Below, piece after piece: positions 34,492-42,836 of a stretch of 64,000 nucleotides of DNA. The number at the start of each line of letters is the position of its first letter. The first letter of the stretch is position 1. The notes beneath the pieces were generated by a model. That model was not told the origin of the DNA. It searched no databases and saw only the letters and a list, made by a program, of their open reading frames with translations. The DNA is from JARRQJ01 sp963761035 (GTDB taxonomy: Bacteria; Pseudomonadota; Gammaproteobacteria; DRLM01), in NCBI GenBank assembly GCA_963761035.1, contig CAVXFH010000002.1, positions 1,364,001-1,428,000 of the forward strand, given 5' to 3'. The translations under genes and the position numbers were made by a program.

Positions 34492-35415
34492 TCAATGCGA
34501 ACCGGCCAGACTGGCCCGCACCGATTGCGCCGAGCGTTGCAAGGCACGGCGCTCATCTTCCGTTAACGGCAATTCAATGACTTTCTCCATTCCTGCTTCG
34601 CCCAGAGTCACCGGCACACCCAAGGCGATGTCGCGTTGACCGTATTCGCCGTCCAGGACTGCCACGCAAGGCAGGATGCGCTTGCGATTTCGGATCACCG
34701 CTTCCACCATGGCGGCGATGGCGGCGGCGGGGGAGTCGTAGGCGCTGCTGGTTTGTTTCAATGCGAGGATTTCCGCCCCACCTTGACGGGTATGCTCGAT
34801 CAGTTTGGCAATAGTGATCTCGTCGAGAAAATTTTTAATGGGGATGCCGTTGATACAGGTGTATTCAGGCAGGGGCACCATGGCATCACCGTGACCGCCT
34901 ATGACCAGGGCCGTGATGTCGCGCACCGAATAGCCGCTGGCCTGGGCCACGAAACTCGCCATGCGCGCACTGTCCAAGACCCCGGACAGACCGAATATCC
35001 GTTGTCTGGGCCATCCGGTCTGCTGCCAGGCATGATAGGTGAGCACGTCCACCGGATTACTCACCACGATCAGCATGGCATCGGGGGCGTAGTGCATCAC
35101 ATCGTCCACCACCGAGTGCAACACCGTCAGATTGGCATCGCGCAATTCATCGCGGCTCATGCCCGGCTTGCGCGGCAGGCCCGCAGTCATTATCACCATA
35201 TCGGAGCCCGTCAGAAGCGCGGAGTCGGCGCCACCGGTAACTTTGGTATCAAACCCAAATAACGGCGCGGATTCTTGGATGTCCAAGGCAATGCCGCGCG
35301 CGACGCTCTCCTTGGTACCCAGCAATACCAACTCCCGGCACAAGGACTGCTGGGCTAAGAACTCCGCAGTTGACTCTCCCACCCGCCCCGGCCCGACCAC
35401 TGCGATCTTGCGCAT
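34492..35415 (-). CDS. mdh: Malate dehydrogenase (LDH-like type)
   Basis: A 307-residue NAD-dependent enzyme interconverting malate and oxaloacetate. Seen: dinucleotide site VVGPGRVGESTAEFLA, substrate arginines in AGLPRKPGMSRDEL (the Arg that marks malate rather than lactate specificity), SNPVDVLTYHAW, GLSGVLDSARM, and catalytic His in VIGGHGDAMVPL. This is the tetrameric 'LDH-like MDH' group, not the E. coli dimeric type. It lies between a malic enzyme and citrate synthase, all leftward, forming a malate/oxaloacetate module. The glycine motif uses GPG where most relatives have GAG. Confidence 0.93.
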   Translation of the reverse strand: MRKIAVVGPGRVGESTAEFLAQQSLCRELVLLGTKESVARGIALDIQESAPLFGFDTKVTGGADSALLTGSDMVIMTAGLPRKPGMSRDELRDANLTVLHSVVDDVMHYAPDAMLIVVSNPVDVLTYHAWQQTGWPRQRIFGLSGVLDSARMASFVAQASGYSVRDITALVIGGHGDAMVPLPEYTCINGIPIKNFLDEITIAKLIEHTRQGGAEILALKQTSSAYDSPAAAIAAMVEAVIRNRKRILPCVAVLDGEYGQRDIALGVPVTLGEAGMEKVIELPLTEDERRALQRSAQSVRASLAGSH

Positions 35416-35541
35416 AAGCCCCTCCTCGATGCGGCCCTGCGAAAAGGATGAGCGGCAAACGGCATTTTGTAAAGATATAAGATCGACGCGGAGAAATCCC
35501 TAACGGTTTGGGTCTGTAGTGTGAAATCTGCTCTCCGCATT

Positions 35542-36804
35542 TCAATAGGTTGATACGGACTGTTTCGGATAATGTTCCGGATATTTTTGCCGCGCCACGC
35601 CACTCGCCACCGCGGCGTGCGCGATGGCGGGCGGCAAACGATCGATCAAACGCGGATCCAGCGGCTTGGGGATAATGTATTCCGGTCCAAATTCCAGGTG
35701 CTTTAAATTGTATGCCTTCAATACTTCCTGCGGTACCGGCTCGCGGGCCAGCGCGCACAATGCGTGTACCGCCGCAACCTGCATGGCCTGATTGATGCGC
35801 GTGGCCCTCACATCCAGCGCGCCGCGGAAAATAAATGGGAAACCCAGCACATTATTAACCTGGTTAGGATAATCGCTGCGGCCGGTAGCCATTATGAGAT
35901 CCGTCCGTGCTGCATAGGCCAGTTCCGGGTTGATTTCCGGATCCGGATTGGATAAGGCGAACACCACGGGCTTAGGCGCCATGGCTTCCAGCATTTCCTC
36001 GCTCACCAAATTTGCACCTGATACACCCACGAATGCATCGGCGTCTTGCATCGCATCTCCCAGACTGCGCTTGTCGCTGTCGATGGCAAATTCACGTTTG
36101 TAAATATTCAAGTCGTCACGGCCGCTGTGAATGACGCCAGCTCGATCAACTAAAGTGAGATTCTCTTTCTTTGCGCCCAAGGCCACCAGCAAATGCATGG
36201 AGGCCGTGCCCGCGGCGCCCGCACCCAGACAGGCGATGCGCGCATCCCGCAGGCGTTTGCCTTGTATTTCCAGAGCGTTGAGCAACCCGGCCGCAACGAT
36301 TATGGCGGTGCCGTGCTGATCGTCGTGGAAAACGGGAATGTTCAAACGACGGATCAATTCTTCCTCGATCATAAAACAATGGGGCGCGGCGATGTCTTCC
36401 AAATTGATCCCGCCGAAGGTAGGTGCGATAGCGACAACGGTCTCGATGAACTGTTCCGGCGAACCGGCATCCACTTCGATATCGAACACGTCGATGTCGG
36501 CGAATTTCTTGAACAACACACCCTTCCCTTCCATCACTGGCTTGCCCGCCAAGGCCCCGACTTTACCTAGCCCCAACACGGCGCTGCCGTCGGTGATCAC
36601 CGCCACCAGGTTGCCCTTGGCGGTATAGCGGTAGGCCGCATCGGGATCGGTGGCGATGGCCCGTACCGGCTCGGCAACGCCCGGAGTATAGGCCAGCGAC
36701 AGATCTTCCTGAGTCAGGCACGGCTTGGTGATGGTTATACCTATCTTGCCGGGCCGAGGCTGGGAATGATAATCAAGGGCGGCTTTCTTGCGATTTTTTT
36801 TCAT
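35542..36804 (-). CDS. NADP-type malic enzyme, short form without phosphotransacetylase domain
   Basis: A 420-residue malic enzyme (malate + NAD(P)+ to pyruvate + CO2 + NAD(P)H). Typical of the MaeB line: DLSLAYTPGVAEPVRAIA (catalytic Tyr), VAVITDGSAVLGLGKVGALAGKPVMEGK, the metal site in FHDDQHGTAIIVAAGLLNAL, and the dinucleotide fold LGAGAAGTASMHLLVALG. E. coli MaeB (759 residues) carries an extra C-terminal phosphate acetyltransferase-like domain that is absent here. It is followed by mdh (126 bp gap) and gltA on the same strand. Cofactor preference is not certain from sequence. Confidence 0.9.
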   Translation of the reverse strand: MKKNRKKAALDYHSQPRPGKIGITITKPCLTQEDLSLAYTPGVAEPVRAIATDPDAAYRYTAKGNLVAVITDGSAVLGLGKVGALAGKPVMEGKGVLFKKFADIDVFDIEVDAGSPEQFIETVVAIAPTFGGINLEDIAAPHCFMIEEELIRRLNIPVFHDDQHGTAIIVAAGLLNALEIQGKRLRDARIACLGAGAAGTASMHLLVALGAKKENLTLVDRAGVIHSGRDDLNIYKREFAIDSDKRSLGDAMQDADAFVGVSGANLVSEEMLEAMAPKPVVFALSNPDPEINPELAYAARTDLIMATGRSDYPNQVNNVLGFPFIFRGALDVRATRINQAMQVAAVHALCALAREPVPQEVLKAYNLKHLEFGPEYIIPKPLDPRLIDRLPPAIAHAAVASGVARQKYPEHYPKQSVSTY

Positions 36805-36972
36805 AAATATTTCATAATCTGCTCGGGTTAAAATCCGCAGGCGGCGACATTACTCTTAGTCAGATGTTTAAGTTCAAGCCCCCGAGTATAATTCCCCACG
36901 GTGGTTTCCACTTCTTGATTTTTAACAGCGCATAAGTTGTCGCCGATCTTTTTACTGCCGATCCTTCCATTT

Positions 36973-37785
36973 TTACTCTACAACCTCCAAATCCGTGGGA
37001 TAGCGCAGACGCAACCGCATCTCATCCTTGTAGGGCCGCGTCCAACCGCGCACGATCACTTCTTTATGGTTCAGGTCTCGCAATGGGATTGCGTCGAAAT
37101 AGCGCAGGTCGTTGCGATCGATACGCGCCGCCACATTTCCTTCCAGGTCCAGCCACAGGGAATGAGCGCTCTCACCGACATGCACGACACGGCCTCGGAT
37201 CAAATGATAACCGTGCGCCGTTTGATCCAAGTGTGCGGAGGGAATCGGCTGATAATTGGACAGGCCCCAGATACCCAGGCGCTCCCCTCGGGCGCGCCGC
37301 TCGGCATTTTGATAACAAAGGATATTCCAGTCATCGGGCGGCACTATCAAAAGGGTTGCGTAACCCCCTCGCAACAACCAGGCCGATACGCTGGTGCCGT
37401 CGCGGAGAAAGGCGTGGGCCAACAGGCGGCCGTGAATATCCTGGCGGGTTTCGTCGAAACGCAAATCTAGCTCCGCACTTTTGGCTAATAAAGCGCGCAG
37501 GGCATCTCGAGCCGCCACCGCATAGGGTTGATCGGGCTCTCCATCGCGCCCCAGTTCCGGGGTATCGATACCGATCAAGCGTAGGCTGCGACCATCTTGC
37601 AATCTGACCGTATCGCCATCGTGCACATAGGCCACTTGCGCACGTTCATCGACGTGGTCTGCGGCGCAGGTCATTGCAGCCATAACGGGTGGCATAGACA
37701 AACTCGCACTTAAGCAAACAGCGATAGCATGCTGAAAATAAGAAAGGGCACGATTGCGCCGCGCCCTTTTCCTATCGCCAAGCAT
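36973..37785 (-). CDS. Thermonuclease (SNase-like) family secreted nuclease
   Basis: A 270-residue protein with a signal peptide (hydrophobic core AIAVCLSASLSMPPVMA) and an SNase OB-fold: VAYVHDGDTVRLQDGRSLRLIGIDTPE (metal-binding Asp residues), then GRLLAHAFLRDGTSVSAWLLRGGYA with the catalytic Arg. The ~80-residue C-terminal part (YHLIRGRVVHVGESAHSLWLDLEGNVAARI) looks like a second OB-type domain, as in other Gram-negative versions. The start at 37785 is 10 bp past the rpmE stop, and a strong hairpin lies within codons 6-17, so the N-terminal codons overlap the rpmE terminator. No better start retains the signal peptide. Confidence 0.82.
   Translation of the reverse strand: MLGDRKRARRNRALSYFQHAIAVCLSASLSMPPVMAAMTCAADHVDERAQVAYVHDGDTVRLQDGRSLRLIGIDTPELGRDGEPDQPYAVAARDALRALLAKSAELDLRFDETRQDIHGRLLAHAFLRDGTSVSAWLLRGGYATLLIVPPDDWNILCYQNAERRARGERLGIWGLSNYQPIPSAHLDQTAHGYHLIRGRVVHVGESAHSLWLDLEGNVAARIDRNDLRYFDAIPLRDLNHKEVIVRGWTRPYKDEMRLRLRYPTDLEVVE
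37735..37769 (-). terminator. rpmE terminator embedded in the nuclease gene start
   Basis: On the minus strand a 10-bp stem (37760-37769 with 37743-37752, one G-U pair; outer bases AAAGGGC / GCCCTTT) encloses a 7-base loop and is followed by CTTATTTT. It starts about 27 bases past the rpmE stop and lies inside the first codons of the downstream nuclease gene. Confidence 0.6.
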
Positions 37786-37795
37786 TATTATCGAC

Positions 37796-38005
37796 CTAGT
37801 TGCGAGTCATTCCATACTTCTGACGGAATTTATCCACACGTCCGGCGGTATCCACCAATTTTTGCTTACCTGTGTAAAAGGGATGACAAGCGGAGCACAC
37901 ATCCAAATGAAGTTCGCGGCCGGCTGTCGAGCGGGTGGTAAAGGTGTTGCCACAGCTGCAAGTCACCTTGATTTCGCTGTAGGCGGGGTGTACGTCCGGT
38001 TTCAT
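37796..38005 (-). CDS. rpmE: 50S ribosomal protein L31 (zinc-binding form)
   Basis: A 69-residue L31. Cysteines at 16, 18, 37 and 40 (CSCG and CSAC) form the zinc site of the C+ type; FTTRSTAGRELHLDVCSACHPFYTGKQKLVDTAGRVDKFRQKYG is the rest of the family pattern. GAGGTAGC precedes the ATG. Zinc-containing L31 is usually exchanged for a Cys-less paralogue under zinc starvation; no paralogue is in the window. It diverges from glgP. Confidence 0.95.
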   Translation of the reverse strand: MKPDVHPAYSEIKVTCSCGNTFTTRSTAGRELHLDVCSACHPFYTGKQKLVDTAGRVDKFRQKYGMTRN

Positions 38006-38213
38006 GCGCTACCTCGTCATTGGGATCTGCGGGTTACGCCCTTATTAGGCGCCCGAAAAGCTGGGGATGATACGCAATTCCGGCCAGCCCGGCAAGGGCG
38101 GCGACACTCGACAGCACCCCTTTTATTTAAGTTTCAGCCACGGTAGCCGTAAAAGCTATGGCGTAACCTATCGCCCCGGCTCACAGAAAAAGCAACTCCT
38201 AGGGATAAACATC

Positions 38214-40706
38214 ATGGCCCAGCAACGCCCCAAAACCGCGCTAAAGTACGACTACCTCGGCTTCGACGCCGAATCCATCAAACACGCTCTTGCGAACCGT
38301 TTAGAGTATTCTGCCGGCAAGGATATCTATACCGCCACCGAACGAGACTGGTACAACGTAGCGGCCTACGTGGTACGCGACCGTATGATGGAACGCTGGA
38401 TGGAGACCCAGCGTACCTACTACCGTGCCCATGCCAAGCGCATCTATTACCTCTCCCTTGAATTTCTTATTGGCCGCACTTTGAGCAACAGTTTGATCAA
38501 CATGGGTTTTGCCGACGAACTCGCTACCGCCTTCCGTGAACTCGACCTTGACTTTGAAACTATCCGCGCCATAGAACCGGATGCGGCCTTAGGCAACGGC
38601 GGCCTGGGCAGGCTGGCCGCGTGTTTTCTCGATTCAATGGCCACCTTAGGTCTACCCGGCTACGGCTACGGTATCCGTTATGAATACGGCATGTTTACCC
38701 AGCACATCGAAAACGGTAACCAGGTAGAACACCCGGAAAACTGGCTGCGCTACGGTAATCCGTGGGAATTTCCCCGTCCAGAAGTCTTGTATCCGGTGAA
38801 ATTTCACGGCCGAGTGGTGGAGTACCCGGATGACGCAGGGCGGAAACGATATCATTGGGTCGGCACCGACGACGTGATGGCCATGGCCTATGACACCCCT
38901 ATTCCCGGATTCGGTACCACCACCGTCAATAACATGCGGCTGTGGTCAGCTAAGTCCAGCCGCGACTTCGATCTGCGCTATTTTAACGCGGGCAACTACA
39001 TCAAAGCGGTGGAAGAAAAGAATGAATCAGAAAATCTGTCCAAGGTGCTCTATCCCGATGACAGCACCTTCACCGGACGGGAGCTGCGTCTGAAGCAACA
39101 ATACTTTTTCGTCAGTGCATCACTACAGGATATCTTGCGCCGCTACATGAAATTCCACGACTCTTTTGATGCATTACCCGATCAGGTTGCCATCCAACTT
39201 AACGATACTCATCCCGTATTGGCGATCCCAGAGTTGATGCGAATGTTGGTGGATATTCACCATGTGGAGTGGGAAAAGGCCTGGGACATCACCCAGCGTA
39301 CCTTCTCTTACACTAACCATACCCTGCTGCCCGAGGCCCTGGAAAGTTGGCCAGTGACGGTGCTGGAGCAGATTCTGCCGCGCCACCTGCAGATCATTTA
39401 CGAAATCAATCATCGCTTTCTCAAAGACGTAACGCATTGCTTTCCCGGAGACAGCGAGCGCCTGCGCCGCATGTCCTTTATCAGTGAACAAGGCGACAGG
39501 CGGGTACGCATGGCCCACCTGGCCGTGGTGGGCAGTCACAAGGTCAATGGGGTGGCGAAGATTCACACCGATCTGATGAAGGAAACTATCTTCCGCGATT
39601 TTAACGAGCACTTTCCGCGCAGGATCGTCAATAAAACCAACGGCATCACACCGCGTCGCTGGTTGCACATGGCCAATCCCAGCTTGTCGCAATTGATCAG
39701 TTCCCGTATCGGCAACGACTGGGTGAAAGAGCTCGACCAATTGCGCCGTATTGCGCCCTTGGCTAAAGACGATGGATTCCGCAAGCAGTTTACCACCGTC
39801 AAACAGGCTAACAAGAAACGTCTCGCTGAATTTATCCGGTGCCAATGCAGCGTCGAGATCAACGTTGATTCCTTGTTCGATGTACACGTCAAGCGTATTC
39901 ATGAATACAAGCGCCAGCTCTTAAACGTATTGCACGTCATTACCTTATACAACCGTATCCGCCAAGGCAGCAGCATTCCCCGTGTTCCGCGTACTGTCAT
40001 CTTTGCCGGCAAAGCAGCGCCGGGGTACGCCATGGCCAAGCGCATTATTAAACTCATCAATGATGTCGCGGACATCGTTAATAACGATCCCGCCATCGGT
40101 GACCAACTCAAGGTGGTATTCATCCCCAATTACAATGTCTCAGTGGCGGAAACTATCATCCCGGCCTGCGAATTATCGGAACAAATTTCAACCGCAGGGA
40201 CCGAGGCCTCCGGCACCAGCAACATGAAGTTCGCCCTGAACGGCTCGCTGACCATTGGGACCCTGGACGGCGCCAACGTGGAAATTCATGACGAAGTAGG
40301 GAAGGAAAACATCTTCATCTTCGGACTCACCGCCGGCGAAGTGGCCGAGCAGCACGCTCGCGGTTACAGCCCCTGGGACCATTACCACGCCAATCAAGAG
40401 TTGCGGCAGGCTTTAGAGATGATCGCTACCGGCTATTTCTCTCCGGAGGCATCCGATCTGCACAAGCCCATCGTGAATCGCCTCACCCATGGCGGCGACC
40501 CTTATCTGCTGCTGGCGGATTACGCTTCATATATTTCCTGCCAGGAAAAGGTGGCGGAACTCTACATTAATCGCGATGAGTGGGCGCGCAAAGCCATCCT
40601 CAATGTCGCACACATGGGGAAGTTTTCGTCAGACCGCACTATCCGCGAATATGCCGAGGAGATTTGGGACGTGAAGCCGGTGATGACAAAACTCCCGTCG
40701 CCGTGA
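38214..40706 (+). CDS. glgP: Glycogen/starch/alpha-glucan phosphorylase
   Basis: An 830-residue GT35 enzyme releasing glucose-1-phosphate from alpha-1,4-glucans. Visible: YYLSLEFLIGRTLSNSLINMG, ALGNGGLGRLAACFLDSMATLGLPGYGYGIRYEYGMF, LNDTHPVLAIPELMR, RIVNKTNGITPRRWL, and the PLP site EASGTSNMKFALNGSLTIGTLDGANVEI with the Lys in NMKFAL. The start at 38214 is fixed by AGGGA; the open frame continues upstream without conservation. It stands alone; no glgA, glgB or glgC adjoins it. Confidence 0.95.
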   Translation: MAQQRPKTALKYDYLGFDAESIKHALANRLEYSAGKDIYTATERDWYNVAAYVVRDRMMERWMETQRTYYRAHAKRIYYLSLEFLIGRTLSNSLINMGFADELATAFRELDLDFETIRAIEPDAALGNGGLGRLAACFLDSMATLGLPGYGYGIRYEYGMFTQHIENGNQVEHPENWLRYGNPWEFPRPEVLYPVKFHGRVVEYPDDAGRKRYHWVGTDDVMAMAYDTPIPGFGTTTVNNMRLWSAKSSRDFDLRYFNAGNYIKAVEEKNESENLSKVLYPDDSTFTGRELRLKQQYFFVSASLQDILRRYMKFHDSFDALPDQVAIQLNDTHPVLAIPELMRMLVDIHHVEWEKAWDITQRTFSYTNHTLLPEALESWPVTVLEQILPRHLQIIYEINHRFLKDVTHCFPGDSERLRRMSFISEQGDRRVRMAHLAVVGSHKVNGVAKIHTDLMKETIFRDFNEHFPRRIVNKTNGITPRRWLHMANPSLSQLISSRIGNDWVKELDQLRRIAPLAKDDGFRKQFTTVKQANKKRLAEFIRCQCSVEINVDSLFDVHVKRIHEYKRQLLNVLHVITLYNRIRQGSSIPRVPRTVIFAGKAAPGYAMAKRIIKLINDVADIVNNDPAIGDQLKVVFIPNYNVSVAETIIPACELSEQISTAGTEASGTSNMKFALNGSLTIGTLDGANVEIHDEVGKENIFIFGLTAGEVAEQHARGYSPWDHYHANQELRQALEMIATGYFSPEASDLHKPIVNRLTHGGDPYLLLADYASYISCQEKVAELYINRDEWARKAILNVAHMGKFSSDRTIREYAEEIWDVKPVMTKLPSP

Positions 40707-40831
40707 TGACACTAGAGTATTAAGCACCGGCGCCAAGAAGTGTGCTTCGTGAGCTTGCACAGATACCCTTTGTAAACTCGTCTACCAATAAAACAGAAAT
40801 TCGGATGGCCGACTTTCCGCCCTTCAATGTT

Positions 40832-42091
40832 TCAAGAGCGTTTCATTGACTCGAAAAATTCCGAATTGGTCTTGGTGGCCTTGAGTCTGTCGAGGATAAA
40901 TTCCATGGCCGTCAGCTCTTCCATGGGGTGCAGCAGCTTGCGCAGGATCCACATCTTCTGCAGCTCATCGGGGTGCGTGAGCAATTCCTCGCGGCGGGTG
41001 CCGGAGCGATTGATGTTGATGGCCGGATAGACGCGCTTCTCCGCGATCTTGCGATCCAAGTGTATTTCGTTGTTACCTGTACCCTTGAATTCTTCGTAGA
41101 TAACATCGTCCATACGTGAACCGGTCTCAATCAACGCCGTGGCGATGATGGTCAGGCTGCCGCCTTCTTCGATGTTGCGCGCCGCGCCAAAGAAGCGCTT
41201 GGGCCTTTGCAGCGCGTTGGCATCAACGCCGCCGGTGAGCACCTTGCCGGAGGAGGGAATTACGGTATTGTAGGCGCGGGCCAAACGGGTGATGGAGTCC
41301 AGCAAAATCACCACGTCGCGCTTGTGCTCCACTAGGCGCTTGGCTTTTTCGATCACCATTTCCGCCACCTGTACATGGCGGGTGGCCGGCTCATCGAAAG
41401 TGCTGGCAATCACCTCGCCGCGCACCGAGCGGGACATTTCCGTCACCTCTTCTGGCCGCTCGTCGATCAACAGCACGATTAGATAGCACTCAGGATGGTT
41501 GTGAGCCAGCGAATGCGCGATGTTTTGCAGCATCATGGTTTTTCCCGCCTTGGGCGGCGAAACGATCATGCCCCGTTGCCCCTTGCCGATGGGCGCCACC
41601 AAATCGATGATGCGCACGGTGATATCCTCGGTGCTGCCATTGCCCAGCTCCAAGTTGAGTCGCTTATTGGCGAATAGCGGGGTCAGGTTCTCGAACAACA
41701 CCTTATTCTTGGCGTTTTCCGGCGGCTCGTAGTTGATCTCATCGACTTTGAGCAAGGCAAAATATCGTTCGCCTTCCTTGGGGGGCCGAATCTTACCCGA
41801 TACCGTATCGCCGGTACGGAGATTGAAGCGCCGGATCTGGCTGGGGGACACATAAATATCATCCGGTCCGGCCAGATAAGAACTGTCGTCTGAACGCAAA
41901 AATCCGAATCCGTCTTGGAGAATCTCCAATACGCCGTCGCCGAAGATGTCCTCGCCCTTCTTGGCATGAGCCTTGAGAATGGCAAAGATCACATCTTGCT
42001 TTCGGGAACGGGCCATGCCCTCGATACCCATCGAGTCGGCAATGGCCAAAAGATCAGTGGGGGATTTTTGCTTCAATTCGGTAAGATTCAT
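40832..42091 (-). CDS. rho: Transcription termination factor Rho
   Basis: A 419-residue hexameric RNA helicase of the usual size. N-terminal MNLTELKQKSPTDLLAIADSMGIEG (Rho N), RNP-type DGFGFLRS in the cold-shock-like RNA-binding domain, Walker A SPPKAGKT, Walker B ILLDSITRLARA and the Q-loop GGVDANALQRPKRFFGAARN. It terminates transcripts at C-rich rut sites. It reads leftward downstream of trxA, the same order (trxA-rho) as in E. coli, with a 199-bp leader region. Confidence 0.97.
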   Translation of the reverse strand: MNLTELKQKSPTDLLAIADSMGIEGMARSRKQDVIFAILKAHAKKGEDIFGDGVLEILQDGFGFLRSDDSSYLAGPDDIYVSPSQIRRFNLRTGDTVSGKIRPPKEGERYFALLKVDEINYEPPENAKNKVLFENLTPLFANKRLNLELGNGSTEDITVRIIDLVAPIGKGQRGMIVSPPKAGKTMMLQNIAHSLAHNHPECYLIVLLIDERPEEVTEMSRSVRGEVIASTFDEPATRHVQVAEMVIEKAKRLVEHKRDVVILLDSITRLARAYNTVIPSSGKVLTGGVDANALQRPKRFFGAARNIEEGGSLTIIATALIETGSRMDDVIYEEFKGTGNNEIHLDRKIAEKRVYPAININRSGTRREELLTHPDELQKMWILRKLLHPMEELTAMEFILDRLKATKTNSEFFESMKRS

Positions 42092-42209
42092 ACTTGTAGC
42101 TTTCGGATTGGCTGGTTTTAGATTAAAGACGAAAGGGTAGACAGTGCGCCGGCCGGCCGGATAAACAAAAACCGTTCTGGGGGAGTGCCGGTTTGAAGCG
42201 GCTATAAAA
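42092..42209 (-). promoter_or_regulatory. rho leader region, pyrimidine-rich with a GC palindrome
   Basis: On the rho-sense strand this contains a 12-bp palindrome of alternating CCGG (42149-42160) and then a stretch low in G (CACTGTCTACCCTTTCGTC) reaching toward the rho start. In E. coli rho is autoregulated by Rho-dependent attenuation in its leader; this pyrimidine-rich leader could serve the same purpose. This is inference only. Confidence 0.3.
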
Positions 42210-42249
42210 TTACAGTGTAATTAATTTTTTCCGAAACTTACCACTGTAA
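42203..42249 (-). terminator. Candidate trxA terminator
   Basis: Perfect 8-bp arms TTACAGTG / CACTGTAA (42242-42249 with 42210-42217) enclose a 24-base AT-rich loop; inner bases can add three more pairs with a bulge. On the minus strand TTTTAT follows. The stem is weak and the loop long, so partial read-through into rho is likely. Confidence 0.35.
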
Positions 42250-42290
42250 TCGGCCCGCGTCTAGTATTTCTTTAGAGTGAACCGCGGGCC

Positions 42291-42617
42291 TTACAAATTG
42301 CTGTCGATAAACGCGGTCAGTTGCGACTTGGACACCGCACCTACCTTGGTAGCCTCTACATTACCCCCCTTAAACAACATCAAGGTTGGAATCCCGCGAA
42401 TACCGTATTTGGGCGGCGTCCCCGGGTTTTCATCAATATTCAGCTTTGCGACTTTCAGCTTACCTGCGTAATCCTTGGAAACATCATCCAATATCGGGGC
42501 GATCATTTTACACGGGCCACACCACTCCGCCCAAAAATCCACTAACACTGGACCGTCGGCTTTGAGCACTTCACTATCGAACGTGGCATCAGAGACATGG
42601 ACAATTTGCTCGCTCAC
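42291..42617 (-). CDS. trxA: Thioredoxin 1
   Basis: A 108-residue thioredoxin. The active site WCGPC is at residues 32-36, within FWAEWCGPCKMIAPILD; the cis-proline loop is GIRGIPTLMLFKGG and the conserved internal Asp is in VLVDFWA. The size and order next to rho match E. coli trxA. It reduces protein disulfides in the cytoplasm using thioredoxin reductase, not encoded here. Starts at ATG 42617 behind GAGGGGA. Confidence 0.97.
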   Translation of the reverse strand: MSEQIVHVSDATFDSEVLKADGPVLVDFWAEWCGPCKMIAPILDDVSKDYAGKLKVAKLNIDENPGTPPKYGIRGIPTLMLFKGGNVEATKVGAVSKSQLTAFIDSNL

Positions 42618-42836
42618 TCTACATCCCCTCTCAGACAGGATTAAACATCAACCGGTCTTGGTAGTCCCCGCTCCAGCGGCAAGCCACTACCACGCATTCC
42701 GCCGTTTCAAAATCAATCCCCAAGTTACGATAACCTATCAGATTGATAATCGCAACGCATAGCCTAACACTATCCCAGCTTATAACAATAGCGCAAGATC
42801 GCAATTTAGAACAAGGTTTCTGTTATGCTTTAACCA

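Noticed and set aside
39174..39902. Minus-strand frame inside glgP
   Set aside because: Shadow of the glycogen phosphorylase coding sequence, with no independent evidence.
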